Part shown: positions 26,171 through 39,463 of the stretch, piece by piece
Layout of the letters: each line of letters starts with the position of its first letter
Numbering within the stretch: the stretch's first letter is position 1
Assembly (NCBI GenBank): GCA_034687125.1
Contig: JAQGBZ010000241.1
Span: 1 to 64,000 of the forward strand
Origin: Neelides folsomi
Taxonomy: Eukaryota; Arthropoda; Collembola; Neelipleona; Neelidae
DNA length: 64,000 nt
Direction: 5' to 3'
Notes under the pieces: model-generated
What the model was told of the DNA's origin: nothing
What the model saw: the letters and a program-made list of their open reading frames with translations, nothing else
The model's database searches: none
Position numbers and translations under genes: made by a program

Positions 26171-29100
26171 ATGTTAAAGTGGCTAAAAACGAAGCCGGGG
26201 TGTCGGGACAAAATCACCGACGACCCCTTAGCCACAATCGCCATTCAAAATAGTAGAAATATTAAAAAATTGCAAAAGAACAATGAAATCTACGCCGTCA
26301 GCAGGTTATACTTTTGCTTAATTTTTTTTAACACTTCCATTATTTTTGATGATTATTAATTTATTAAACAAGCGTCTAGACTCAATTCTATAAAAACATA
26401 AGTTGTACATTTATTATTAACTAATATTTTTTTATAATTAAACGGCACACTAATTCAAATTAAAAAATAAATGTAATATAAATCTTTCTTATTAAATACA
26501 GAGTTAATCCTCTGTTTGAAGAAGAAGATGTACCAAAAATCCCCTTTTCACCCGGGATTACTTCAGGTAGTTCTGGCTATGATTCGGGTCCAAGCGACGA
26601 CGACGCGGGGCTTTCGGGGAATTCGGAACAATCGGCGCCGTCGGCATCTCCAACGCGTCTGCCAATTCTTCAAAAAAGACCTCAAATCTTTTCAGACTCT
26701 ACCGACATGTTAATTACTCAAGAAGCTCAACTTTTAGGACCGGACGGCCGCCCTGTTCTCAACATCCTCGAGCAGAATCCAAACTACGTTAAATCCATTG
26801 CCCTCTCCGTTCCCACTCAACTGAGAGAGGGGTCAAATGGGAGCAGGGTGTCGATTCCAACTCGAGATGCCGTTGGTCCAGCGGCCATGATCCTCCACAA
26901 AGATCCCCGATTCGTCCAGTCAATCCGAATCGGTCCAAAACCTGCTCCGCCAAAGAAACCGCCCGGTCTTCGCGTAACCCGCAAACCTTCCGTCACCTTT
27001 TCCGAGAAAGTTGAGCTCGTGGAGCGACGGAAGCCACACGAAGGAGATTCAATAGTCACAGATTCTCTTTTGCTCATGACGACCCAAATGAAGAGACGGT
27101 TGGAGATGGGAGAACGGAAAGCGAAGGATTCGGAACTGGCCGCTTTTTCCTCGTCCCTTCGAAAGAATGGGCCAGTGAAACAAGTAGCGTCCCGATCTTC
27201 CACACCCATTGTTGAAGAAGAGCCGAAGGAAGTTGGGATTTTGCAGCGGTCGAGGAGCGGAGCGAGTGGACGACTTTCATCACCTTTTGGTGGGATTGCC
27301 GACACTTATGCGTGCGCTTCAACTTCGTCGATGCCCCTTCAAGCAAAGACATTCAAAAAAGGTTAGGATTTGTATTAATCTCAACACGCACAACATTCAT
27401 TTTCTTTCTGTCGTTTCGAGCCGATGCGCGTAATTTATGCTCCATTTTCCTCTCTGGCCTATTAAGTAGTAAAATGTATGGTGTTGTACACTGGGCGGTA
27501 AAACCCACCAAAGGCAGTAATTAATTACATTTATTGCTTTTTTTATTCTTGCAATCACATTTATATCTCTTGATTCTTGCATTGCTACTTATTAAATATA
27601 TTGCCACTCATTGTCAGTTACATTGTGATATACTATACTACTTAATGTATTTATGTAGATATTGATACAAGTAAAAAGTGTTCAGGAACAGAAATTAAAT
27701 TGTAAAAAACTATTTTCGCTAACTTGTATTGTCAGTTTCATCATTTCTTTCTAAAAGCTCAACATTGCAATAATTTATGCTTATCATCCATTACTTTACG
27801 TTATCTCTTTAAGTCGTTAATTGATATTGAGTGCAACGTTGCATTCACTTTTTTGCATAAAGAGTATAATTATCCGTAATTTAAACAGTACGAGGATGTG
27901 ATTGAATATTTGTACTATCTTCTTAATAAGCCAAAATGTTTTTTTTGTTTTTCCCTACAACACTCATTCAGATAAACATAGATTGGATCTTTAAGGGAAT
28001 TGGCGTGAGTGAGAGGGTTCTTATTGGTAGTATGAATATTTAGCATATTAAAAAGTAAAAGGAGTATGGTACATATATTTTTCTTAGGAATGTTCTCAGG
28101 ATAATGAGAGTAAATGAATTGGAGTGGGGGGAGATATGAAATGATCCCAATCACCACTGATGTAGGAAATGGGTTTTTGGGTAAAAAATCTCAATGTCGT
28201 GGATGTTTGAGTGGAACGTGAGTTTGGCCGACGGAGATCGCTTGTTGACAAAAGAGCCGTTGGATGCTCGGAGGAGCGCAAAAAAGTCCGTGGAGGGATT
28301 TCAAGGCTCACCTGGAAACGTTACCTTCGTTTTTTACCTGCTTACTGCTTGAGACCGAAGGCTGTTAGCTAACTCTGATATACATCAATGGTGTATGTGA
28401 TGAACGAGGGGATGATGTGTGTGGTTTGCAGGTTCGAGTGGAGCAGGGGATGAGTGGGAGGTGGTGCGGGTGGAGCCAGTGTGTGTCAAGGCGAGTGTCG
28501 GGAGTAAAGGCCAAGACGACGAGTCTGAGGTGAGTTGGGTGAGTGGGCGACGTGAAGAAGCGCCACTCAGCTTTCGGCCGTCAGTGGCCATGGCTGCTGC
28601 TGGGTTCTTCGATCCGTACCCCGACCACGAGTCTTTTTACCGGAGACTCTCCGACCTCTCCGATCTCTCTGACGCTCCCTCACAGCACTCTAATGAGTCT
28701 CTGCAGGTGCCGCTTTATCACATCCATCACTACGATGACTCCGACTCCGGAAATTCCTCCGATCCGGTAAGCGTCTTTAAAATCCAAACATCAATTAAGA
28801 CCGTTCAATTATTCATAGAAATATACACAATGTCTTTCCATTTAGTACATACCATTTTGTATTTATTTACATGAACATAAATTATTTATTCACAAGTTAT
28901 TTGTTTTAATCATTAAACCAAGATGATTAAAAAGGTTAAAAGTACTGATAATTGCATTCGTGTAGTTTTTATTATTATTAAGATTACTTATATACCGTTA
29001 TACAAAACATGGGATTGAACTTAATTAAAAAATCATTTATACTTATTATATGCAAATATCGTATTAATTTATTCAAATTATTCATCAGATTAATTTCTCC

Positions 29101-32100
29101 AGTAGAGAAGAAATTCGATCTTTATTTTTTATATTGAAATCAATTCTCATGATTAAAATCAGCATCATTAATAGCTTTTCTTATAACAAAAAAGATTGCC
29201 AATTATGTATTTATCTTTGTACAGCAGAGTATGACTAACATACCAACGAATGTATAAAATATAAATAAGTATTTATTTGTACTTGTAATGGGTACAATAT
29301 TCATATATATGTATAAATGTAAACAAGTATTTATTTGAGCATATAAATTGCAGTTATAAAAGATAAAAAATCTTGACATTTGTATAGATGAAACTTGAAA
29401 AATGCAATTAATTGCATACGCATAAAATGGAAATTAAAGGAATATGCAAATGAGAATGATAATCGTAAATTGATCATACACTTTAAAATTGTAAAGAGAT
29501 AAAATTATTTTTCTTTATAAAAATGAATGAGATTGGAAGGAGCCTTATGGTATTTATCATGCAGTTCACATTCAGATCCACTTCACCTTGATAATGAAGA
29601 GATGAAGAAAAAACACACCTTATTGCCCAGAAAGATATTATTCGTTTTTATAGCAAATGTCTCATAGTCAAAGATGGAATTCCTTTGAAGGTTTTACCAC
29701 ACGACGAGAGCAAATGTCCAATGAGATTTATTATCATGTTTTTCTCGGCACAAAAGTTCCAGTTATTTAAAAACTCTCAGTGGTTTACTTTACATTGTTT
29801 ATTAGCAGCTGGTTAATTTATGTTGGAGAAGTTAGAGAACAATTGTTTACCACTTCATCTCTCATAAAATTACTCATATGTTATGTTTTGAGCGTCAAGG
29901 AGTGATATCACTTCCAGATCCTATTGTCTTTTTCCATGCCTTTTTTATATTAAAAAAGGAGCTGACTGTGAGTGGAGAATCGAGTCATTTGGTCCAAATT
30001 ACGGAATCACCTTGCGACTCCTCCAGAGCCCAAATGAAAAATCCACTACCGTGTAGGGATGAATATTCTAATGAATTCATATTTTTTCCACCTCAAGAGA
30101 TTTTATTTTTTGTTGGTCAAACTTTATGGATGCATTTCAAAGTCAGCTCAATATTTAAGTTAGTTTTTCTTTCACGCATGATAAATACGAGGGTTGAACC
30201 AATATGTTAAATGCCTATTGTTCATTACAATTTAATTATTATGACCATAAGTACGTGTTTGGATAATTAATTCCTGTATTTCTCAGTTGTCATTTCATTT
30301 TCATCTTCCTTTTACGATATAATTAATTGTCCTCTGGGTAGGTTTTATTAGGATATACTTAACTAATATGTTAAAATCTTAATTTTAATATTATGGGCAT
30401 GAGGAACTCATGTTATTTTATTTTGTTTAGGCTGGGGGAAGTGGGAGTGACGGAGATAAGCAGCGTAAGGTGATGATCGTGAGCGGAGACCGCGAAAATG
30501 TCGTCGTTGATTTGTCTCGAGTTCCGCCGCCGTTGAGAGAAGCCATCATCTCTGGGTCAGTCGTTCGGGACTCGCCGGAGTTCACCGTTGTAGGGATCGA
30601 AGAGGACGGATTCGGGCCAAGGAACAAAGCTCAACATTGGGATTCCCTCCAGAAGAAGGAGAAACGTGGGAGCGGGAAAGGCAGCGGGTTTCCATTCCAT
30701 CCAAATCACGATGCTCATATTGTACGTTCACTTTTAACATTCATTTCCTTCTTTTGGTTAGGATTGAGAAATGGCCGAGACCTTCTATCAACACCGAACT
30801 TGAAATCCCACACAATTCACAAGCACACAATTAATTAATCTTTTTAAACGTTATGATTTTGGTGTGAAAAATGAAGGAGCTTTCAGTTACTTTACATTTA
30901 CATATAATATACCTCTTAATATAAGCTTAACACGCTCCTATCCCTTTGAGCATGATTAAGATGGGGAAAAAATTAAATCCTTTTTCATGACTCCAAACAA
31001 TGAAGTGATGAATGAATGAATTCATCACAACTACAATTACTTACATTACATGTGTGGTATGAAAATTAATAGCGGAATGCAAAAATACAACTCATGTGAA
31101 TGTGGCAGGGAAATCATACAAAACAAAGGTATTTTTAATGTGAGGGAAAAATATATGATTCATGCAGTACGAGTAGCAGGATATGTGTTTGTGCATGTTC
31201 ATGAAAGATCTCACTTATTATTATACTCTTATTATCTCTTTTTATAATCTTGTAAAGGTGTATAATTTGTAAAGAGTTTTTATTTCCTAACTGTTTTTCA
31301 CCGACAATTCCTCAACATTTCCCATTCTTCTCCAACTTCCTCCTTTCGTTCAAAACTCTCCCTCTTCTTCAAATCACAGTTTTTGCTCCAAATGACAGTA
31401 TTTACCATACATTTACATGAATCGTTTTATTTATAAATGTTGATTCACTTATGTACTTATTAAAGACGAATCCGGCGATGACGCAGGAAGTACCAGAAGG
31501 TTGTTTATTCAATTATTTTTAAATTCTCCCACTTCTCCAGTGCATATAAAGATGACATTTCGAGAAGCGTCCTTGACAAATGTGTGTCATGTCTGAATGG
31601 ACTGCTCACGATGAAGATGTTGAAGGATAAAAGAGGAATTTATAATATTGAGAAAATGAATTTCTGCTATGTTGAACATCAGCCACGAGCTTCTCCTTAC
31701 TTACGCTCAAAGTGCCTTAAACCCGAAAGGGTGGCGGTGGGCCAAAGGTCAAACCTACTGAAGGGCAATTGGTGGAAGATGAGAAGCCACGAGCCTCGTT
31801 GGTCTCCCCTTTTAAAGCACCCATGGCAGTTAGACAGTTAAATTGAAAAAAATGAATAAATATGAATTCTGTGTGAGTGTAGTAAAGGCCAGCTCGTAAT
31901 AATATCCACACGCTCAGGTACGCATCGCTAATCCCATCAAATTTAATAACACGTAAGGTGAGCCTCGTTCACGCATATATATATAAAACTTGGTAGTGAT
32001 GTGACACGTGAGGTGGTCATGATGAGATTCGTACATGTTCGTCAGTTGTAGACGTGTTTTCATTGATCGTCATCGCCCTCGGATTCCCTCGTTGGCCTCA

Positions 32101-32787
32101 CCTTTACACATGAATGTCCAATCATCCCAAACCATACAAATTTATATTGAAATCCCCATTAAGAGAACTGGCTAATGAGCCAATGGGACATTCAAACAGC
32201 GATCTATTTGATTCCTACTTATAATTAAATAATTGCAATTTTATTCTCAATTCATGTGCTACTGTGCCAGTAATGATGTTATTAGCCATTGCTCACAAGT
32301 GCACACTCATATTTTGATCATTAATTTTTTATTATTAAAAGGGAGATTTTATAACCGACTAACCTTGTTTTTAATCTTTATTGAATTAATAATGTAATAT
32401 AAAAGCATTATATGGATCTTGATCTTGATTAAATATTAATATATGATTTGATGATTAAATAATTAATAAAAATTAATTGTGGTGCAAGTATGCAAGTGTA
32501 ATGAAAGGAAAAGAAGTGAAGGATCATGCAAACATGAAAAAAGTAAATTGTCGATAATTAATTTGTACTCTGCTAATGTATTTTTTTATGTGTTGAAGAG
32601 TTCTCCAGATTTTACTATCGAAGGTGCTCGGCTGGACGTGGCGATGCGGAAAGTGGAAGTTGGGAAGAAACGTCGCTGTGTTTGTCGTCTATTTGGGATG
32701 TTCCTTTTTTTGGCGGCTTTCCTCGGCGTCCTCGTCGCTCTCAGTCTTTTGTACACAAGAGGAGAAAAGTTCTTTGGCTCTGTTTGA
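26171..32787 (+). CDS. Unrecognised protein with a single C-terminal membrane segment
   Basis: I do not recognise the family. Exons 26171-26304, 26502-27361, 28432-28766, 30431-30721 and 32599-32787 join in phase to about 602 residues. The start follows an acceptor at 26150, and a stop lies in frame just before the ATG. The N-terminus is MLKWLKTKPGCRDKITDD. Next come an acidic serine stretch (SGSSGYDSGPSDDD), two related-looking phrases (NPNYVKSIALS and DPRFVQSIRIG), a basic proline patch with RKPSVTF (it resembles an RVxF phosphatase-docking motif) and a second acidic serine/aspartate region (SDLSDLSDAPSQ, DDSDSGNSSDP). The C-terminus has a KKRR cluster, a hydrophobic helix (LFLAAFLGVLVALSLLY) and about ten residues. 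This predicts a type II or tail-anchored membrane protein with a long disordered cytosolic part. The last exon has a weak acceptor but the membrane frame fits phase 0. Confidence 0.75.
28194..28352 (+). CDS. Small open frame inside an intron, possible alternative first exon
   Basis: Fifty-two codons starting MSWMFEWNVSLADGDRLLTK sit in the large intron just upstream of the 28432 exon. The block has coding-like composition and higher GC than its surroundings. It could be a separate short peptide or an alternative start of the host gene. The only donor-like GT (AACGTTACC at 28320) is weak, and its phase does not join correctly to the 28432 exon, so it may be chance. Confidence 0.2.
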   Translation: MSWMFEWNVSLADGDRLLTKEPLDARRSAKKSVEGFQGSPGNVTFVFYLLTA

Positions 32788-35336
32788 TTCCTACCTTTGC
32801 TCAATCTCTCGTCCCTTTTACCAAATACATATTTTATATATATATATATTCTATAAATGTACTTTCTAATTAGCTAATTAACTAATTACAATCCCACGTT
32901 CGTTCGTACTTCGATTTTTAATGCCCGAACTGTCCGTGTGTCTTTTTTCCCATGCCATTTGACAAATGGTTTCTTTCTTCCCTTGTCACGTGTGGAGGCT
33001 GAGCTTGAGTCTGAAAGGCCAAGTTGGACTCTCACGGTTAATTGGAGACGAAATCATCAATTGGGGATTTTCAAGGGTTTCGAAGTGAAATGACAATCAT
33101 CGTCACTGTTGTTCTGTTAATTCCTATTATACCTCCCTTTATTTTTTATTACCTTCTTTCTTCAATGAGATTTATTGTATAAGGAATAATAAATAATATT
33201 CACTTTATTATTATCTTATACTATTATATCTTTTATTTTACTATTCAACACCTTTATATCTTTCATCCTTTTCTTTCGCTAATAAAAACCAACTACATAA
33301 TAATAGGTAAATAACTTGATTTAACAACCTACAGAAATACTTTACAAATATAATAACTATCTGTATATTAGTATTTAATAACTATCAAATGTTCCCCATA
33401 AATATCTTTAGTGCAGAGACATTGAAAGTAAGATGTGTTTAAAAATGATTGTTAAGTAGCATGGGAGTTAAGCCGCGTGTGGCGAGGAAAGCCATTGATA
33501 AGTAAATAAGATTAAAGGAAAGGAATAATTATACAAAGGAATTTACCCTTTAAAATTAAACTCTCTTTTGTGTTGTTGTAAGATATGGTGAAACGTGAGT
33601 CGTTCAATATGATGCAACAATGAAATTTGATAAAAGGTGTGCAAAAATTGAAACTCTAACTAGCTATATAGCTACTATATAATAGTGAAGGAACCTAAGA
33701 GCCGAACCGCGACGAAGTTCCATTATCTCAAACTTTTAATTCCTCTTTACTATAAATATTATAATAAGATTATATACGTTCATGTTGATTTTAAAATGTA
33801 TTAGTTTAGCAGATCAATGTCGATCACATTTACATTAATTTTATTTACCAATTTAATATGCCAATATTCTATTTTTTTTCTTCAAGTTTTTCTCCAAATC
33901 TTCTTTTAGAAATATCTTCATCTTCAAGTAAAATATTTTATATCAGTATAGGCATATTGTAATACTGATACTTCATTAACTAGCTATTTTACTTTGTTTT
34001 ATATATATAAAATTATTAATATATTTGTATGTTATTGACAATGAGTTCTACTCGAATCAAAAGACATTAATAAGAAAAATAAACAATTTTGATATAATAA
34101 TAAACTCAATGATATTTGAATTATTTTTTACTCCATTTCAAACACCTGTAATCTTCTATGTAAGACATGTTTCAATACATGGCACAATTACGCTAATTGC
34201 TTTCAAAGCATCACTTACCTCGAACTATTGCATTTTTGCACTTTTTTCGAAATAAGGATTTGAAGCGAATAAAAATTTAAAACCTTCGTTCAATCCATTC
34301 GATCCTTTTATTGCAAGTTAATTGTTCATATTCTTTCCCAATTAAAATCGCCCATTCATTTCATTGCTAATTCCTTCACGGATTTTCCTCTTTTGACTCC
34401 TTGAATGAATTGGGTTAAAAAATGCACATAATCCATAGAATCACCTTTAAGGATGAATTGAACGACGACTCTTGGATCCTACACAAACAGGTTATGAACA
34501 CCGCAATTGGCATTCCTCATAAGAAGAAGAGAAATAAAGTTCAATGTCAGCTCACCCAATCCTTTAATTACATCACTCAATTTAGCTTTGAAAAATATGA
34601 GATCAGATGAGGAGGAAAGATTTTTTTATTATTATCGTTCTCTTAGTGGAGAGATGGAACCTTATGGGTTTTTATATAATAAGTGATGATCTATGAAATT
34701 TAAGGGTTGAATAATAAATGAGCTGACATTGGATATGGGTGTCTCCCTGATGAAGAGGCTCCAACGAGTCGGTGGGTCGAAAGATTCACAACAACTTCTC
34801 AAGATCAACACCACCTTCACCTACAATCAAGGCATGGGACTCAGGAATTCACGTATGGAATTCCTTCACCTGCCTCTAATCACACACCACCAATAAACAC
34901 ACCTTTTACATTTCTTTTACCTTTTTATGCAAATCAAAGCAAAAAGCCAACTCGCGAAATTGAACGTTTTGCTTTCAAGCGACATCTTTCTTATATGTGC
35001 CTAAATTTTGAACTTCAAATCGCGAATTCTGGGATTTTCATTGTCGCAAAAGCAAAGCAGAAAGCACTTGAAAGCAGAATCTTTTTCTCTCCGTTCCGTT
35101 TTCGTTTTCCGTTTTCTCATTTTCTCTACTGTTCGTTCTTCGTCTCATCTGTTAATGATTTTTACAAATAATTGACAATTAAACTTGCTAAAGGTAAAAA
35201 CTTTTTCGATTGTCTCATTTGCTAAGATAAAATTCAAGATTCCATATTTTAAACTTATATAACATTATAAAAACGATATTTGATTCATTTTCATTTAAGC
35301 ATTAACCTCTTGATGTTTCTTTAAAATTATTATCAG
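32788..35336. other. Intergenic AT-rich sequence and PHAX leader
   Basis: No confident gene. A 48-codon frame at 34750-34896 (MKRLQRVGGSKDSQQLLK...) is noted as a weak candidate. Toward the right end, GC-richer sequence near 35090-35150 followed by a donor-like AAAGGTAAAA at about 35194 and an acceptor at 35336 indicates an untranslated first exon and intron of the PHAX gene, because the PHAX ATG directly follows an AG. Confidence 0.5.
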
Positions 35337-36951
35337 ATGAATAACGGAAGTAGCGATGATTCGAGTAACAGCAGTAGCAGCGAGGTCGACAGCGACAATG
35401 AAATTGATTGGAAGCGTAAGCGAATGACTCTCCCGGATGAACCAACTCCAATGACAATCGACGAGCACAAACCTCAAGAAGCAGAATTTAAGACAGCGGC
35501 TTCCGCATATGTTGAAAAGAAAAAGAAGGTCAACAACATCTGGGGTCAGGTCATTCAAGAAGAGCACATGTCTGGTAACAAATTAATTATATGCATTTTA
35601 CATTTACATTTTACATTTACTTGAGCATTTTATATTAAATTTTAGATAGTTGGTTAAAACTTCGTTCATTGATGTTATTCTTATCGTTTCTTATTTTGTT
35701 ATTTTGTTCATCCGTTTTCATTTCATTTAGTGCCTTTTTCTTGTATTGAAAAGATTGAGACCTTTGTCTATTGTAATTGTAATTGTAACCATTGAATTTT
35801 AAAATTGCAGATTTAATGAAAGGAGTCGATGTAGACGATTCTATAAATTGCATTGGACTCAATGATCGGGGAATTGAAACTTACCCGATTGCACACATAA
35901 TGCCTCGCAAGCGAGGCAACAGAGGAGCATTGACTTATTCTCCCTCTAAATCTGACGAGGAACGCGATCGAGAAAAGGCAAAAGACAGGGGAAAGAAGTT
36001 CAAAATAGAAGACAGTGAACTCTCGAGTGGAGGATTCAGCGATGAATCTAAAGCATATTTCCGCCGAGACAGAAAATTTAATCCTTCTCGCCCTGCTTTA
36101 ACTCTTAATACGAAAAACGAAGTAAATCATAAATAATGTATTTTAGTTTTAATATCTACCAAAATACAAACTTTAGTTTATAATTTATCAATTCGCATAA
36201 TTTATAATTTATATCAAATTATAATTTATTAATCATTATTAATTTCCTTTTCAATTTATAGAAACAGTTCCGTGTTCAAAAGAAAATGAGAGAAGCGATG
36301 AGTACTAAGCTTAATGAATTTAATGACGTCGATTTGGCCAACTACATTTCTTCCAAGTTGAAAGAAGAGAAAAAAGATTTATTACGTAATTCAAATTCTA
36401 GAATATTATCAATATTTTTCTTTAACGAACAAGAGATACAGACGATATAGATAAACAATAATTAATTTAATTTCACTTGTACACTTTATCATAGATCGAA
36501 CTGTTCAGTTTATGGGACGCGAAGTGGCCATTAAATTATTCAAAAAAACAATGAAGATCGAGGCGAGAGGGGGAATTCTTGTTAAAGTAAAATTTCACTA
36601 TAAATCTCACAATCAGTCAGTAGTCAGCATATTAATTTTTCCCAACAAATTATATCAATGATTTGAGATGATATAAAGTACATGTTAAATTAAATAATAA
36701 AATATCTGTTTTTAAATCAGCACCAAGAAAGACGACGAACTCCGGGTGGAGTTTTCTTCTATTTGCTCAGAGGATACAAAACATTCCCAGTTGAAAAAGT
36801 GGATAAAGTCTTTGAACTTGAAAAGAAAACAATGTCTGATGAAGCGAAAAAGAAAAAGCAGGCAAAGACATACGCAAGAAAAAAAAAGATGAAGGAGCTC
36901 GCTAAGAAAATTGCTAATCAAGAAGAAGGAGAAATTCAAGACTCCGATTAA
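35337..36951 (+). CDS. PHAX: PHAX, phosphorylated adaptor for RNA export
   Basis: Nuclear adaptor that binds capped U snRNA with the cap-binding complex and recruits CRM1/RanGTP for export. Exons 35337-35574, 35811-36121, 36262-36385, 36495-36586 and 36721-36951 join in phase to 331 residues. The N-terminus is acidic and serine-rich (SSDDSSNSSSSEVDSDNE), followed by NNIWGQVIQEEHMS and a basic MPRKRGNRG. The RNA-binding domain spans about residues 185-265, with VQFMGREVAIKLF and the family signature RRRTPGGVFFYLL. The C-terminus is a lysine-rich coiled region ending in an acidic tail (EEGEIQDSD). It is somewhat shorter than the human protein. The ATG abuts the acceptor of a 5' untranslated intron. 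Confidence 0.95.
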
Positions 36952-39270
36952 GAATACTTTGTTTCCATCAAAAACAATTATTGTTTCAAATGTTTTATAC
37001 CATTACATATATCTTCCATTTCCATTGAAATCTAATCGTACCAAGAACATAAACTGTAATAACTCATCATTAAATATGATTAAATAATTTATTCATGTTA
37101 TAGATTAAATTAAAAATCTAGATCTAGATTATTATTATAGCGAAAACTATTATTGATACTTAAAGTATTTCTCCAATCCGAATTACAACGTTATTTGCTT
37201 ACTCGTTACAAACTTGTCAAAAGTAATAAATTCAACTTGTGAAAATAATTTTACTATTGAATTCATTGAATTGAATGCTAGTTAAACTATAATAAACAAT
37301 TTAGAATTCATTTTTAATTAAAAAAAGTTTATATTTATATTACAAATATCTTAAATATGCACTACCTGTATTATACATTGAATGTCATGTATAATATATA
37401 TATATATAATGGAATCTTCACTAAGTCATGATCAATTCCGATTACAATTTTTATTTTTTTCGAGTATATAAAAATACATTAATCCTTGGAAATAAAAGAT
37501 TTATGATTTACTTCAAACCATAAGCAAATCAACCAGGATATATACATTTACATGTAAATAGAATATTTACAAATTCGAAAAAATAAAAATTGTAATCGGA
37601 ATTGATCATGACTTAGTGAAGATTCCAATATATATATATATATATTATACATGACATTCAAAACACTTAAAATTAGTTCAAGTATCTTTGCTTTGAATAG
37701 ATATTGCCAATAAACCTTTATTCCTTTTTATGGCAAAATGAAAATTTCCATTGCTTGTGGTTGTGCTTACCAGTTAACAATTTGTATTTAAGCATGTTAT
37801 AGTTCAATCTACACTAAAGTAAATGTTCATTTGAACACCTGTTGAAGAACTTGGACAGTTATAGCATCTCGGGTTGTTAAAAATTATTTGCCCTGTATTT
37901 TACAAATACATTTTCTTGATTCCTTGTGTGTTGAAACTTGAAACCCATTCTAGCTAAAATGAAACTTTCATTTAATGTCGTTTAAATTAGGCATCTTTTT
38001 ATACTAAAATTCCAGATTCAATGAACAAGTTTCTACTTCAATCAATGAAAGGACTTTCATTCGAGTTTCAATCCTTTTGAAAATTGTAAAAAAGAGACGT
38101 TGATTGTGAACGACGTGCCGGTGAAGTTGCGTATTTATGTGTATAGAACGAGATTGGTAATTTCATTCTCTTTTTTTTCTTTGGGGTCGTTGTGAGTGGA
38201 AAGAGTAAAGGCCAGGTGTTCTGGTGAGACTGAATGATGGACGAAGTTGAGGCAGGTGGACGCAGAGTCAAAACCGGACTCATAAAAGGCCCACAAGTAA
38301 ATTAATCCGATGGGTCTCATTTATCTCATCATCATTTCAGAGATTTTATTCCTTCTTTCCTCCCATCTCATTACATTTTCATCTTTCTTTAATGAATCTA
38401 CCAAATATTAATATTTGCGAAAGATTACAAGTCAAGATTCGCAGAATCAATTCACATCCAACCCAGTCGCACCCATATTTTGACATTTGTCTCATCAAGA
38501 GAAGATTTAAGATAAATAGAAACGAGTACTTTTGTACAAACTTAACCTACCTCTATTTACGGTCTAGAATGTCAAGAACCTCCCATGCAATAAACTACAA
38601 TAAACTTTGAATATTTTAAAATTCAAAAAAATCAGAATGAATGAAAACCACCCCAAATGATCTCATCCCACAAACTCACAAGAGATTCATCTCAGGATGA
38701 ATGAAATACAGAGTGAGATCATCATCTAATATACTATATATTACTCTTCCTTCCTTCAATGACCTGAGTCCAGAAATCTCGTAGTTAAAAATTGCTCAAA
38801 TTTGGCATTTTGGACAAAAAGGTTAAATTATTTAACAACATTTGGTCTGATAGGGATCTTTGTTGGTTCTACACCTTGTTAACTCTTTAATCTGGTTATC
38901 TTGTAAATGTACAAGAAAATTAATTAGAGGAGATTTCACCTCAAAGTAAAGAAGAGTAAAGAAAGGAGACGGAAAATCACAGACGAAATAAATCTTGAAT
39001 AATTAGAAGTGGAATAAGGTTGGATTGTGTAGGAATGGTCGTGGTACAAGTCTGTATGGTATTCCTATGGATGGTTAGACATTAAAAGTTAAGGAAGACG
39101 GAAAGCTTAAAAAAGTTGAGTGTGTGGGACGGGACCCACATTGATGAGATTGATGGAGTGAGAGTAATTTGAGTGTGTGGAGGAGATAAAATTTAATCGT
39201 CGTGGTCGTCCTCATCATACATAGGAGCGGCTTGAAGAAATGGCCAAGCGCCAAGACATTATGACTGCGA
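36952..39270. other. Intergenic region with a fold-back element
   Basis: PHAX 3' sequence followed by AT-rich DNA. The only clear structure is the inverted repeat at 37378-37662, listed separately. Open frames at 38068-38610 and 39075-39287 have no recognisable content. Confidence 0.5.
37378..37662. repeat. Near-perfect fold-back inverted repeat (MITE-like)
   Basis: The left arm (37378-37463) and the reverse complement of the right arm (37575-37662) both run from TTGAATGTCATGTATAATAT through TCACTAAGTCATGATCAATT and CCGATTACAATTTTTATTTT to TCGA. They differ only in the length of an AT run, one base next to it and the length of a T run. The spacer is about 111 bases and carries no gene. Such long, nearly identical arms suggest a recent fold-back or miniature inverted-repeat element. 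No target-site duplication is obvious. Confidence 0.75.
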
Positions 39271-39273
39271 GGG

Positions 39274-39302
39274 TATAAAGAGCCCAAGTCCTCGTCTCAG
39301 AC
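39274..39302 (+). promoter_or_regulatory. Core promoter of the CAP gene (TATA box and initiator)
   Basis: GGGTATAAAGAG places a TATA box at 39274-39280. An arthropod-type initiator-like TCAGAC lies at 39297-39302, about 25 bases downstream. From there 160 bases of leader run to the ATG at 39464. This fits a focused promoter of a tissue-restricted secreted protein. Confidence 0.5.
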
Positions 39303-39463
39303 AGCCTGTCGCCCCAAACCTCTCGACAAACCTCAAGATCCCAAAACAAGTCAGTCCAGACACATTAAAATCAACCTCAATATTTTACATTCCTCCAATA
39401 CTATATTTAAAATATTTGACTTTACTTTGTCCTTTCATAATCATTAAAAATAAAATTTTAAAA

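Noticed and set aside
31466-31499. GC-rich 34-base microexon-like block (acceptor AAAG, donor AAGGTTG)
   Set aside because: Inserting it would shift the frame away from the C-terminal membrane segment. Joining 30721 directly to 32599 keeps phase.
38068-38610. Open frames of 60-72 codons on both strands
   Set aside because: No conserved content and no splice context; consistent with chance.
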